A stretch of DNA of 64,000 nucleotides, taken from assembly GCA_036510975.1 (NCBI GenBank), contig DATCCY010000103.1, positions 1 to 64,000 on the forward strand. The letters run 5' to 3'. Source of the DNA: Longivirga sp036510975 (GTDB lineage: Bacteria > Actinomycetota > Actinomycetes > S36-B12 > CAIYMF01). Under the pieces are notes generated by a model. The model saw nothing but the letters and a program-made list of their open reading frames with translations. It was not told the DNA's origin and did no database searches. A program made the translations under genes and the position numbers. Shown piece after piece: positions 23,227-35,470 of this stretch (positions are counted from its first letter, which is position 1; each line of letters starts with the position of its first letter).

Positions 23227-24468
23227 TCAGGCGTCCTGGGCTTCCTTGCCTGCCATGGACATCGCGGCGCCGATCGGCATGGGGCGTCCCGGCATGAGCA
23301 CGTTCCAGTAGGCCCAGCGGAATGCCAGCTTGCCCAGGTGGTTGACCTTGGTCTCCTTGAGCAGGCTCATCGGACCGACGCCGGGCACCGGGAACTTCCC
23401 GGGCAGCGGCTCGGTGTCGTAGTTGAAGTCGATGAGCATCGCCTTGCCGTAGCCGGTCTCCACGAAGCAGTTGGCGTGCCCGTCGAAGGAGCCGGTGAGC
23501 GGCTTGCCCGCGATGTGCTCGAGGAAGTTGTCGACGAAGACCTCGATCTCGAAGTGCGCGACCGAGCCGGCCTTGGACGCCGGGATGTCGTTCGCGTCGC
23601 CGAGGGCCCAGATGTCGTCGTAGGTCTTCGACAGCAGCGTGTGCTTGTCGACCGGTACGAGGTTGAGCTCGTTGCCGAGGCCCGAGCGGGCGACGTAGTC
23701 GGCACCCATGTTGAGCGGCACCGTCACCAGCAGGTCGTAGGGCACCTCTCGCTCGTCGTAGGAGACGAGCATCTTCGCGGCGCTGTCGACGCGCTCGACC
23801 ATGTAGTCCGGCTCGAGCGCGATCTTGCGCTCGTCGAGCAGGTGGCCGAAGCGGGCCGCGCAGATCGGCTTGGTGAACGCCGACGACAGTGGGGTGACGT
23901 AGGTGATCTCGACCTGGTCGCGCATGCCGCGCTGGGTGAAGAACGACTCCGCGAGGAACACGAACTCGAGCGGGGCCACGGGGCACTTGATCGGCATCTC
24001 GACGACCTGGACGACGAGCCTGCCGCCCTTCCACGTCTGCAGCTTCGTCGCCAGGGCACTGGCGCCCGCGTGGGTGTAGAAGTCGAAGACGTCGACGTAC
24101 CAGGAGCCCTCGTCGTCCATGCCCGGTGTCTGGTCGGGCCGCGGCGTGACGCCGGTGGCGATGATGAGCTGGTCGTACGGCAGGACGGTGCCGCTCGTCA
24201 GCGATACGCACCTCGCCTCGGCGTCGACGCGGTCGATCTCGCCGTAGACGATCGGGATGTCGTCGGAGACGTACTTGCGCCTCGACTTCGTGACCTCGTC
24301 GGGCTGGTAGGTCCCGAAGGGGATGAACAGGTAGCCCGGCTGGTAGTCGTGCCGGTCGTCTCGGTCGACCACGGTGATCTGCCACTCGGCCCTGTCGAGC
24401 GCCCTGCGCAGCTTGTTCGCGGCCATCGTCCCGGCGGTCCCGCCGCCCAGGATGACGAGGTTCTTCAT
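23227..24468 (-). CDS. sqr: Sulfide:quinone oxidoreductase-like flavoprotein
   Basis: This FAD enzyme probably oxidises sulfide to persulfide or polysulfide and passes electrons to the quinone pool at the inner membrane face. The 413-residue protein has GGGTAG (8-13) for FAD, IIATGVTPRPDQ, and a second FAD motif TYDDIWALGDAND. Cysteines expected of SQR are visible at C162 (MPIKCPVAP) and C334 (HANCFVETG), plus C203. The C-terminal region GKLAFRWAYWNVLMPG is amphipathic, as in membrane-associated SQRs. ATG 24468 has GAGGAG nearby. It is first in the operon, with a CsoR/CstR-like palindrome about 155 bases upstream. Confidence 0.87.
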   Translation of the reverse strand: MKNLVILGGGTAGTMAANKLRRALDRAEWQITVVDRDDRHDYQPGYLFIPFGTYQPDEVTKSRRKYVSDDIPIVYGEIDRVDAEARCVSLTSGTVLPYDQLIIATGVTPRPDQTPGMDDEGSWYVDVFDFYTHAGASALATKLQTWKGGRLVVQVVEMPIKCPVAPLEFVFLAESFFTQRGMRDQVEITYVTPLSSAFTKPICAARFGHLLDERKIALEPDYMVERVDSAAKMLVSYDEREVPYDLLVTVPLNMGADYVARSGLGNELNLVPVDKHTLLSKTYDDIWALGDANDIPASKAGSVAHFEIEVFVDNFLEHIAGKPLTGSFDGHANCFVETGYGKAMLIDFNYDTEPLPGKFPVPGVGPMSLLKETKVNHLGKLAFRWAYWNVLMPGRPMPIGAAMSMAGKEAQDA

Positions 24469-24621
24469 CTCAGCTCCTCGGCACGGCACCCGGTCGCGGC
24501 TCCCGGGACGGGTTGCCCCGGTGCGTCGATCGAGCGCGGCACCTGTCGACTCCTACGCCACCATCCTCCGCGCGTCGCGGCCGCGATGACGGGTCGACGA
24601 GCCCGATGTGACCCGAGAGAC

Positions 24622-24637
24622 ACACCCCCGGGGGTAT
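24622..24637. promoter_or_regulatory. CsoR/CstR-like palindrome upstream of sqr operon
   Basis: ACACCCCCGGGGGTAT contains a perfect 12-bp palindrome ACCCCCGGGGGT (24624-24635). Operators of CsoR-family copper or persulfide sensors (CstR) have this G-tract/TA form. It lies between the divergent sqr operon and pth, and fits persulfide-responsive control of sqr. No csoR/cstR gene is in the window. Confidence 0.5.
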
Positions 24638-24737
24638 GCGGAGCGATCGCCGGGCCGACCGGCGCGACTGCCGCCGCGACCCCGCGGCGCCGGTGTCGCG
24701 ACGCACGACGTGCCCGGCGTACGGGAGGATCACCCCC

Positions 24738-25319
24738 GTGAGCACCGAGACCGCGCCCTGGCTCGTCGTCGGCCTCGGCAACCCGGGACCGGACTACGCC
24801 GCCACCCGGCACAACGTCGGCTTCCTGGTGGTGGAGGAGCTCGCCGATCGCGCCCGCGGCCGCTTCGCGAAGCACAAGCGCGCGCACGCCCAGGTGGCGG
24901 AGGAGCGGCTGCAGGGTCACCGCGCCGTCCTGGCCAAGCCCTCGACGTACATGAACGAGTCGGGCGGTCCGGTCAAGGGCCTGCTGGACTTCTACAAGGT
25001 CCCGATGGAGCGTCTCGTGGTGATCCACGACGAGCTCGACATCCCGTTCAACACCCTGCGCCTCAAGCTCGGCGGCGGCGACAACGGGCACAACGGCCTG
25101 CGCTCGATCCGGCGCTCCACGGATAGCGGCGAGTTCTACCGTGTGCGCGTCGGCATCGGTCGTCCGCCGGGGCGTCAGGACCCGGCCGACTTCGTCCTCA
25201 AGCCGTGGTCGTCAGCGGAGCGCAAGGAGCTGCCGCTGCTCGTGTCCGACGCGGCGGACGCCGTCGAGATGCTCCTGCACGAGGGTCTCGAGCGAGCCCA
25301 GAACCGGTACAACACATGA
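24738..25319 (+). CDS. pth: Peptidyl-tRNA hydrolase
   Basis: Pth frees tRNAs from peptides dropped off the ribosome. The 193-residue protein has VVGLGNPGPDYAATRHNVGF (catalytic His in HN), KPSTYMNESG, and VIHDELDIPF with the catalytic Asp, then GGGDNGHNGLRSI. GTG 24738 follows GGGAGGATC. The stop overlaps the cysQ-like gene by ATGA. It is usually directly after rplY; here a minus-strand sulfur operon is inserted between them. Confidence 0.96.
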   Translation: MSTETAPWLVVGLGNPGPDYAATRHNVGFLVVEELADRARGRFAKHKRAHAQVAEERLQGHRAVLAKPSTYMNESGGPVKGLLDFYKVPMERLVVIHDELDIPFNTLRLKLGGGDNGHNGLRSIRRSTDSGEFYRVRVGIGRPPGRQDPADFVLKPWSSAERKELPLLVSDAADAVEMLLHEGLERAQNRYNT

Positions 25320-26152
25320 GGTCCGACCCGGACTACGCCGGACCCGCAGGCGACGCGGAGCTCTCGCGCGACCTCGCGCGCCTCGCCGGCGAGCTGCTGC
25401 TCGATGTGCGGTCGTCCTTCGGCGCCGTCGACCCCGGGGACCGGCCCCGCGGCCGCGAGCTGCGCGACACGGCCGACCGCTCCGCGCACGAGCTGATCGA
25501 GGCGAGGCTGGCCGCCGCGCGACCCGACGACGTCCTGCTCTCGGAGGAGGGCCTCGACGCCCCCGCGCGGCTCACCGCTCGCCGGGTGTGGATCGTGGAC
25601 CCGCTCGACGGCACGTGGGAGTACGGCCAGGGCCGTCCGGACTTCGCGGTCCACATCGCACTGTGGACGAGGACGGCCGACGGCGGCGCCCTCTCGGCGG
25701 CGACCGTCGACCTGCCGGCCCAGGGCACGGCGTACTCGGTCCTCGATCCGGTGCCGGCGCCGGCGCCCGTGCCGCGCGACCGTCCCGTGCGGCTCGTGGT
25801 GTCGAGATCGCGGCGCCCGGCGCGCCTCGACGACACCGTGGCGCGCCTCGCTACCGGGTTGGCCGAGGACGGTGTCACCGGGCGTGGGGTCGAGGTCGTC
25901 GAGGTGGGGTCGGTCGGTGCCAAGGCGGCGGAGCTGTTCGCCGGCCGCGCCGAGGTCTACCTGCACGACGAGGGCTTCAGCGACTGGGACCTCGCGGCGC
26001 CGCTCGCCGTCGCCCGTCACCGCGGCCTGTGGTGCGTCGCCCCGAACGGTGCCGAGCTCACCTTCAACCTCGCGTCCCTCATCCAGCCCGGCATCGTGAT
26101 GGCGATCCCCGCCCTCGCCGACTCGGTACGCCGCGCGCTGCGGCTGCCCTGA
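25316..26152 (+). CDS. Inositol monophosphatase family protein (CysQ-like)
   Basis: This 278-residue Mg-dependent phosphatase has the family motifs in order: VLLSEEG (metal-binding Glu pair), WIVDPLDGTWEY (DPxDGT) and FSDWDLAAPLAVARHRG (WDxAA). Relatives include 3'(2'),5'-bisphosphate nucleotidase CysQ, which clears PAP from sulfate assimilation, and histidinol-phosphatase-like enzymes. CysQ is the best guess, given the DGTWEY variant and the sulfur genes nearby, but the substrate is not proven by sequence. It is coupled to pth by ATGA overlap. Confidence 0.82.
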   Translation: MRSDPDYAGPAGDAELSRDLARLAGELLLDVRSSFGAVDPGDRPRGRELRDTADRSAHELIEARLAAARPDDVLLSEEGLDAPARLTARRVWIVDPLDGTWEYGQGRPDFAVHIALWTRTADGGALSAATVDLPAQGTAYSVLDPVPAPAPVPRDRPVRLVVSRSRRPARLDDTVARLATGLAEDGVTGRGVEVVEVGSVGAKAAELFAGRAEVYLHDEGFSDWDLAAPLAVARHRGLWCVAPNGAELTFNLASLIQPGIVMAIPALADSVRRALRLP

Positions 26153-26231
26153 GCCGGCGTCGCACGTCAGCCCCGACGTCGCCGAGTGCTGCTGGGGCAG
26201 ACTGTCCGGACCTGCGGATGTGAGCGTCGGG

Positions 26232-26966
26232 TCAGTCGGGCAGGAACGCGCAGAACTCGTTGCCCTCGGGGTCGGCGAGCACCCACCAGTCCGTGTCCTG
26301 CGGGCCGTCACCGCGCTCGCGCAGGACCGTCGCTCCGGCGTCCACGAGCGCCCCGGGCGAGTCGTCGCGGAGCACGACGTCCCAGTGCATCCGGTTCTTC
26401 ACGGTCTTGGGCTCGGGCACGGTCCCGAAGACCCAGAAGAGCCACGGGAAACCGGCGGCGCCCTCGATCCACCAGAAGGGGCCGCCGCGGGTGTGCGCGG
26501 TGCCGCCGGTGCGCGCCGCCCACCAGGTCGCCTGTGCCTGGGCGTCGACGCAGTCGACGTTGAGCTCGAACGGCGTCGTCGTGTCGACGGCGGGCAACCC
26601 CCACTCCGGAGGAGCGGGCGGCATCGCGCAGAACAGGTTGCCGTCGGGGTCGGCGAGCACCCACCAGTGCTGCTCCCCGCCGCGGTCGCGGACGAGGGTC
26701 GCCCCGGCCTCGAGCAGCGGGGCGACGTCCTCGGAGGGGAGCCGCAGGTCGAGGTGCACGCGGGTCTTGCCGGTCCTCGGCTCGGGCACGGGATCGACCC
26801 AGATGCCGGTGGTCTCGGGGCCGTCGGGCACCACCCGCCAACCGCCGTCGTCTGTCCGGGCGAGGTCGCGGCCCAGCACGCGCGTCCAGAACGCGGCGAG
26901 GTCCTGCGCGTCCGCGGCGTCGAGGCAGAGGTCCTTGAAGGCGACCTCGGGTGTGTCAGCAGCCAT
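26232..26966 (-). CDS. Two-domain VOC family (glyoxalase-like) protein
   Basis: This 244-residue protein has two tandem VOC domains, each with the same pattern: VAFKDLCLDAADAQDLAAFW opens the first and FELNVDCVDAQAQATWWAA the second. Each ends in a WWVLADPxGNxFCA strand, near residues 120 and 230. It resembles actinobacterial 'glyoxalase-like domain' proteins of unknown substrate, some linked to resistance. I use ATG 26966, six bases from CAGGAT (minus strand), a leaderless start; frames up to 26990 are not needed. It is convergent with the cysQ-like gene and divergent from mfd. Confidence 0.85.
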   Translation of the reverse strand: MAADTPEVAFKDLCLDAADAQDLAAFWTRVLGRDLARTDDGGWRVVPDGPETTGIWVDPVPEPRTGKTRVHLDLRLPSEDVAPLLEAGATLVRDRGGEQHWWVLADPDGNLFCAMPPAPPEWGLPAVDTTTPFELNVDCVDAQAQATWWAARTGGTAHTRGGPFWWIEGAAGFPWLFWVFGTVPEPKTVKNRMHWDVVLRDDSPGALVDAGATVLRERGDGPQDTDWWVLADPEGNEFCAFLPD

Positions 26967-27140
26967 CACCCCATCCTGGCCGCGCGTCACTGCAGGAACG
27001 GTCGTTTCCCGCAGCCTGGAGCGACCACCGGGGCAGTGACGTGCGGCGCGTAGACTCGGCTGCGGCCCGGCCGACCCCCGCCCTCACCCGAGGTGCGGGG
27101 CTGCTGTCGTGCTGCTGGAACGCGCGGACGAAGGGGCACC

Positions 27141-30725
<3,585 letters not shown>

Positions 30726-30741
30726 CCGAGAGGCCCGTCCC

Positions 30742-31398
30742 GTGAGCTCCCGCCGCCTGCGCCGCACCGCTGCCACCGTCGCCCTCGCCGTCCTGGCGCT
30801 GTCGGGCTGCGGCACGAACCAGGCCGGGGCCGCGTCGGTCGTGGGCACTGCCGTCGTGACCGACGCGCAGGTCGCCGACGTCGTGACCGAGACGCAGACC
30901 CAGCTCGCATCCGTGCAGGGGAGCACCTTCGACGAGAAGGCGGCCACGGAGGTCTCGCTCACCATGCAGACCCGGCACCTCATCCTCGCTGCCGTCGCGG
31001 CCAAGGAGGGCATCACAGTGACCCAGGGGCAGGTCGACGCGTTCGTCAAGAACATCGTCGACGCGCAGTTCAGCGGGAAGCAGCAGGCGCTTCTCGACAG
31101 CCTCGTCTCGCAGAGCAACGTGCCCGCGAGCCAGGTCCCGGCGGCCGCGCGCGACCAGCTGGTCTACAACGCGCTGGTCGCCAAGATCGCCCCGGGGACC
31201 ACCGACCAGACGGCGCAGTCGAAGGCGTTCACCGACTACATGAAGCCGTTCGTCGACGAGCTCGGCGTCCAGGTCGCTCCGCGCTACGGCACGTGGAACG
31301 TCTTCGCGCTCGGCCCGGTGCCGAACGACCTGTCGTTCGTCCCCGCCGCTCCGGCCTCCGGGAGCACGCCGACCCCGCTGCCGAGCGCGACGGGCTGA
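30742..31398 (+). CDS. SurA N-terminal-like lipoprotein
   Basis: This 218-residue lipoprotein has lipobox LALSGC after a short signal peptide. The body resembles the chaperone domain of SurA/PrsA-type foldases, with long helices such as VSLTMQTRHLILAAVAAKEG and VTQGQVDAFVKNIV. It lacks a parvulin peptidyl-prolyl isomerase domain. It ends in a Pro/Ser/Thr-rich tail. GTG 30742 starts 17 bases after mfd, and the mazG gene follows after seven bases. The same mfd-SurA-like-mazG arrangement is common in actinobacteria. A role in folding exported proteins is inferred. Confidence 0.82.
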   Translation: MSSRRLRRTAATVALAVLALSGCGTNQAGAASVVGTAVVTDAQVADVVTETQTQLASVQGSTFDEKAATEVSLTMQTRHLILAAVAAKEGITVTQGQVDAFVKNIVDAQFSGKQQALLDSLVSQSNVPASQVPAAARDQLVYNALVAKIAPGTTDQTAQSKAFTDYMKPFVDELGVQVAPRYGTWNVFALGPVPNDLSFVPAAPASGSTPTPLPSATG

Positions 31399-31405
31399 GG
31401 ACCGC

Positions 31406-32419
31406 GTGCCCGGTCGGCTCGTCCTGGTGGCGACGTCCCCGCGGGTGGCGCCCGGGCTGCTCTCGCACGAGGCCTGGGCGCTGCTAAGCGCCGCCGACGC
31501 GGTGCTCGTGGCGGATCCCCATCACCCGTGGCTGGCGCCGCTGCGCACCGCGGGGATCGATGTCGTGGTCGCGGCGTACGACGGCACCGCGGTGGATCTC
31601 GCACGCAGCCTGCTCTCACGCACGGCCTCCGCGTCGACGGCGTACATCGCGTCGACCGACGGCGACCCCGGGCTCGCCGGTGCTCTGGCAGCGGTGCTCG
31701 ACGGCCTCGGCGACCCCGGCCCGCAGGTCGACGTCGTCCTCGGGTCGTGGGACCTCCCCGGGGCGCACGTGCTCGACCTTGTCGCCGTGATGGACCGGTT
31801 GCGCTCACCGGGCGGCTGTCCGTGGGACGCGTCGCAGACGCACGAGTCGCTCGTCGAGTACCTCGTCGAGGAGGCCTACGAGACGGTCGAGGCCATCGAG
31901 ACCGGCGACGACGCGGCGTTGCGCGAGGAGCTCGGCGACGTCCTCCTGCAGGTCGCGTTCCACGCGCGCATCGCCGAGGAGCACGACGACCCGTGGACGA
32001 TCGACGACGTCGCCGACGACATCACCGCGAAGCTCGTCAGCCGTCACCCGCACGTCTTCGCCGAGGACGAGGCGCGGACCCCGGACGAGGTCGAGGCGAG
32101 CTGGAAGCGGCTCAAGGCGGCGGAGAAGGGGCGCGACTCGGTCACCGACGGCATACCGGACGCGCTGCCGGCGCTGGTCCTCGCGGCGAAGCTGCTGCGC
32201 CGGTCCTCCGACGTGGACGGCGTCGGATGGGTGGCGCCACAGGTTGAGGCTGCGGCCGCCCGGGCCTCTGACTCGGTCGACGGCGAGGCCGGCGACCTGC
32301 TGCTCGCACTGGTGGCCAGGCTCGCGGCGGCCGGCGTGGACGCCGAGCAGGCCCTGCGCGAGGCGGTCCGCCGCCACCGAACCAGGATCCGCACAGCCGA
32401 GGCCCTCCGCCGAGACTGA
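31406..32419 (+). CDS. mazG: MazG family nucleoside triphosphate pyrophosphohydrolase
   Basis: MazG removes pyrophosphate from (often damaged) NTPs. The 337-residue protein has the MazG fold near residues 130-240: RSPGGCPWDASQTHESL, VEYLVEEAYETVEAIE, LREELGDVLLQVAFHA (EExxE and ExxD metal ligands) and FAEDEARTPDEVEASWKRLK. Residues 1-110 are a divergent methylase-like N domain (SPRVAPGLLSHEAWALL), also present in the mycobacterial enzyme. The C-terminal half-domain lacks a second full motif set. The start is GTG 31406. A GC hairpin follows the stop. Confidence 0.93.
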   Translation: MPGRLVLVATSPRVAPGLLSHEAWALLSAADAVLVADPHHPWLAPLRTAGIDVVVAAYDGTAVDLARSLLSRTASASTAYIASTDGDPGLAGALAAVLDGLGDPGPQVDVVLGSWDLPGAHVLDLVAVMDRLRSPGGCPWDASQTHESLVEYLVEEAYETVEAIETGDDAALREELGDVLLQVAFHARIAEEHDDPWTIDDVADDITAKLVSRHPHVFAEDEARTPDEVEASWKRLKAAEKGRDSVTDGIPDALPALVLAAKLLRRSSDVDGVGWVAPQVEAAAARASDSVDGEAGDLLLALVARLAAAGVDAEQALREAVRRHRTRIRTAEALRRD

Positions 32420-32460
32420 TCGTCCGGGGGTTACCCGCGCGCGGAAACCCCCACACGATC
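32418..32460 (+). terminator. Hairpin after mazG
   Basis: GATCGT (32418-32423) pairs with ACGATC (32455-32460), and inside it GGGGGTT (32426-32432) pairs with AACCCCC (32446-32452). It overlaps the mazG stop and separates the mfd operon from the next leaderless gene. Confidence 0.65.
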
Positions 32461-32497
32461 GGTCCCAGCGCCGGGGTGGGCGGGATAGCGTCGTGGG

Positions 32498-34228
32498 ATG
32501 AGCGATTCCTGGGATCTCGGCGAGCCTGCGGCGCGTGGCGAGGACGCGTTGGAGAACTTCGCCGCACTGGCCGGCGCCGTCGTTGACCACTGGCTCGCCC
32601 GCGATCCCGTGAGAGCCACCGCGCTCGGTGACCACCGCTTCGACCACCGCCTGCCCGACGTGACGCCCGAGGGGATCTCGGAGAGCCTGTCGATGCTCGA
32701 TCACGCGCTCGGCGCGATCGACCAGGTCGACGACGTCGCCCTCAGCACGGAGGCCGTGGTCGACCTCGAGATCCTGCGAGCACGGGTCTCCGGCGAGCAG
32801 TTCGTCCTCGGGTCGCTCCGGCCGCACACCTGGAACCCGCTGTCCTGGAACCCCGGCACCGCGATCCACCTCCTGCTGGCCCGCGACTTCGCACCGCTGG
32901 AGGAGCGGCTCTCCTCCGTCGGCGGGCGGCTCTCGGCGGTCTCCGACTTCCTCGAGACAGCGCGCGAGACTCTCCGCGACATGCCTCGGGTGCACGTGGA
33001 GACGGCGGTCGGTCAGCTGCGCGGCGCCCAGGCGATGATCCGCGACCAGCTTGACGACGCGCTGGCGGAGGCGCCGTCGATGCGGTCGGTCGTCGACCCG
33101 GCGAGAACGGCGGCGCTCGGGGCGCTCGACGCGCACGTGGGGTGGCTGCAGGACGCGCTTGACTCCGACCTCGCCACCGGCGACCCCCGCCTCGGGCCGG
33201 AGAAGTTCGCCGCGAAGCTGTGGGCCACGCTCGACGCCCACCTCTCGCCCGACGACGTCCTGCACCGCGCCGAGCACGACCTCGCGCGGCTCGAGGGCGA
33301 GATCGCCCGCGCGTCGGCGGCCTACCTCGGCGAGCCGGTGCCGCCGCCGGACGACGCCGTGGCGGTCGTACGCCGTGCCCTCGCCGCCGTGGCCGCGAGC
33401 GGCCCGGTCGACGATCGCACCGTGCTGGCGATGTGCCGCGATGCGTTCGAGTCGACCCGCGCGTTCGTGATCGACCACGCGCTCATGACCGTCCCCGAGA
33501 TCCCGGTGGAGATCGTCGAGATGCCGGAGATCCACCGCGGTGTCGCCATCGCCTACTGCGACCCGCCCGGCCCGCTCGAGACCAGTCCGCTGCCGACCTT
33601 CTTCGCCGTGTCGCCGACCCCCGAGGGCTGGGGCACCGACCGGGTCGCGTCGTTCTACCGCGAGTACAACTCCCACATGCTGCAGGAGCTCGCCATCCAT
33701 GAGGGTGTGCCGGGGCACGTGCTGCAGCTCGCGCACAACAACCTCGCGCGACCGGTGACCAGGGTGCGCTCGGCATTCGGCAGCGGTCCGTTCGCCGAGG
33801 GCTGGGCGGTGTACGCCGAGGCCCTCATGGCCAAGCACGGCTATGCGCCCCGCGGCGTCGACGCTGCCGACCGGGACCGGGCCGCGCTCGCCATCCGCCT
33901 GCAGCAGCTGAAGATGGCGCTGCGCATGACCATCAACGCGATCCTCGACGTGCGCGTCCACACCCGCGGCATGACGGAGGACGAGGCGCTGCGCCTCATG
34001 CAGGTGCGTGGGCACCAGGAGGAGGGCGAGGCCGTCGGCAAGTGGCGCCGGGCCCTGCTGACCTCGACCCAGCTCTCGACGTACTACGTCGGCTTCATCG
34101 CCGTGGACGACGTCGTGCGCGATGTCAGGGCCGCCCACCCGGAGTGGGACGACCGGCGCGTGCACGACGCCGTCCTCGCGCACGGGACACCACCCCCGCG
34201 CCACCTCCACGCCCTGCTCGGCCTCTGA
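32498..34228 (+). CDS. DUF885 family putative metallopeptidase
   Basis: This 576-residue protein belongs to the DUF885 family, predicted zinc peptidases. The metal motif is LAIHEGVPGHVLQLAH (HExxGH-like, near residues 400-410), with EGWAVYAEALM downstream as the likely third ligand. The N-terminal half is helical. There is no signal peptide, so it is probably cytoplasmic. ATG 32498 is six bases after TAGCGT (32486-32491), so it is leaderless. No peptide substrate is known. A gene for an HD protein follows, with its own promoter. Confidence 0.88.
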   Translation: MSDSWDLGEPAARGEDALENFAALAGAVVDHWLARDPVRATALGDHRFDHRLPDVTPEGISESLSMLDHALGAIDQVDDVALSTEAVVDLEILRARVSGEQFVLGSLRPHTWNPLSWNPGTAIHLLLARDFAPLEERLSSVGGRLSAVSDFLETARETLRDMPRVHVETAVGQLRGAQAMIRDQLDDALAEAPSMRSVVDPARTAALGALDAHVGWLQDALDSDLATGDPRLGPEKFAAKLWATLDAHLSPDDVLHRAEHDLARLEGEIARASAAYLGEPVPPPDDAVAVVRRALAAVAASGPVDDRTVLAMCRDAFESTRAFVIDHALMTVPEIPVEIVEMPEIHRGVAIAYCDPPGPLETSPLPTFFAVSPTPEGWGTDRVASFYREYNSHMLQELAIHEGVPGHVLQLAHNNLARPVTRVRSAFGSGPFAEGWAVYAEALMAKHGYAPRGVDAADRDRAALAIRLQQLKMALRMTINAILDVRVHTRGMTEDEALRLMQVRGHQEEGEAVGKWRRALLTSTQLSTYYVGFIAVDDVVRDVRAAHPEWDDRRVHDAVLAHGTPPPRHLHALLGL

Positions 34229-34347
34229 CCGCGCCGCCCGTCCCCCTCGCCGCCCGTCGCCTCCGCCTTTCGCGCTGAAGGTGCCCCCCACGCGCGATGG
34301 GCGCAACCAGGGCGCCCCTTGCACCTGTGCTCCGACAGACTGGCGCC

Positions 34348-34962
34348 ATGCGCCTCGCCGACGTCCCGCACCCAGCCTCCCCCGTCGCCGAACAGGCCCT
34401 CGAGGTGGTCACGGCCTACTCCTCGCCTGCGCTCGTGCACCACTGTCGGCGTTCCTACGTCTGGGCCGCGTCGTACGCCGTGCAGCACGGGATCGAGTTC
34501 GACGCCGAGCTGCTCTTCGTCTCGGCGATGCTGCACGACATCGGGCTGGTGCCGGCGTTCGACAACCACGCGATGGCCTTCGAGCACGCGGGTGGGCACG
34601 TCGCGTGGGTGTTCGGCGCCGGCGCGGGGTGGTCGCTCGCCCGTCGGCGGCGGACCGCCGAGGTGATCGTGCGGCACATGTGGGACTCTGTCGACGTCGA
34701 CGAGGACCCCGAGGGATTCCTGCTCGGGATCGCGACCGGCCTCGACATCTCCGGGAGCAACCCGCAGTGGTGGCCGGCCGATCTGCGCGCCGAGGTCGTC
34801 GCCGACTTCCCGCGACTCGGGCTCGCCGAGGAGTTCACGACCTGCTTCGCGGCCGAGTCGGCGCGCAAGCCCGAGAGCTCTGCCGCCGCGGCGATGGCCG
34901 GCGGGATCGCGGCGCGCATCGCCGCGAACATCCTCGACCTCGACCCGGGTCGCGAGCTCTGA
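34348..34962 (+). CDS. HD domain phosphohydrolase-like protein
   Basis: This 204-residue protein has HD-superfamily metal ligands: ALVHHCRRSYVWA for the first His and AMLHDIGLVPAF for the HD pair, with later RTAEVIVRHMWDS. It is close to the cyanamide hydratase-like group of HD proteins (DIGLVPAFDNH). The natural substrate is unknown. I use ATG 34348, six bases after CAGACT, a leaderless start; the frame upstream of it is not conserved. It stands alone. Confidence 0.82.
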   Translation: MRLADVPHPASPVAEQALEVVTAYSSPALVHHCRRSYVWAASYAVQHGIEFDAELLFVSAMLHDIGLVPAFDNHAMAFEHAGGHVAWVFGAGAGWSLARRRRTAEVIVRHMWDSVDVDEDPEGFLLGIATGLDISGSNPQWWPADLRAEVVADFPRLGLAEEFTTCFAAESARKPESSAAAAMAGGIAARIAANILDLDPGREL

Positions 34963-34989
34963 CCCGAGGCGTGGCACCAGCGCGCCTGC

Positions 34990-35001
34990 CACCTCGCGGT
35001 G
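34990..35001. repeat. CACCTCGCGGTG repeat, copy 1
   Basis: The 12-mer CACCTCGCGGTG at this site recurs 3' of the next gene as an inverted pair (35471-35512). The surroundings also share GTGGCAC and TG(A/C)CAC sequences. It may be a small dispersed palindromic repeat. Confidence 0.6.
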
Positions 35002-35073
35002 GTGACACGTCTCGGTGGTGGCGACGGCGAATCCGCACGACAGCGGGCGTCGGAGCCGGGGAGGATCGGATGC

Positions 35074-35460
35074 GTGGACGACGTGGCCGGCCGTGCGGAC
35101 TTCCACCGGCTCGTGACGCAGGTCGTCGCGCCGGTGGCGCTCGCGCACGGGTTCGTCGTCGGCATGCTCGACGACCGCAACGACTCGGCGCTGTTCCACG
35201 CCGAGCCGCTCGAGGAGTTCCTGGGACGCCATCCCGAGGTCGCGTCGGGCCCCGGCCACCAGCGGGTGATGTGCATCGACCTCTGGGTCCATCGCAGCGA
35301 CGACCGGCGGTCGGTGAGCGCGCAGCTCGAGGGCACGGACGTCGGGCGGTGGCTCGCCCCCTCGGGCTACGACGCGCTGTCGGAAGCCGCGGCCGCGTTC
35401 GACGACCAGGCGACGTCGCTCGCCGCCCTCGCGCGCGGCCTGGAGCTGATGCTGGCCTGA
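35074..35460 (+). CDS. Hypothetical protein, about 128 residues
   Basis: I do not recognise this family. From GTG 35074 the protein reads MDDVAGRADFHRLVTQ, with no signal peptide or membrane segment. It has alternating hydrophobic stretches (VVAPVALAHGFVVGML, RVMCIDLWVHRS) that suggest a mixed alpha/beta cytoplasmic protein. GGGGAGG lies about eight bases upstream, and GAGGAT seven bases upstream could also act as a -10. A longer frame starts at 34999. It is flanked on both sides by copies of CACCTCGCGGTG, so it may be a small acquired unit. Coding looks real because the other frames give no better product. Confidence 0.55.
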   Translation: MDDVAGRADFHRLVTQVVAPVALAHGFVVGMLDDRNDSALFHAEPLEEFLGRHPEVASGPGHQRVMCIDLWVHRSDDRRSVSAQLEGTDVGRWLAPSGYDALSEAAAAFDDQATSLAALARGLELMLA

Positions 35461-35470
35461 CCGTCGACGC

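Noticed and set aside
31805..34324. An 839-codon open frame on the minus strand
   Set aside because: It is antisense to mazG and the DUF885 gene, which have clear family motifs on the plus strand.
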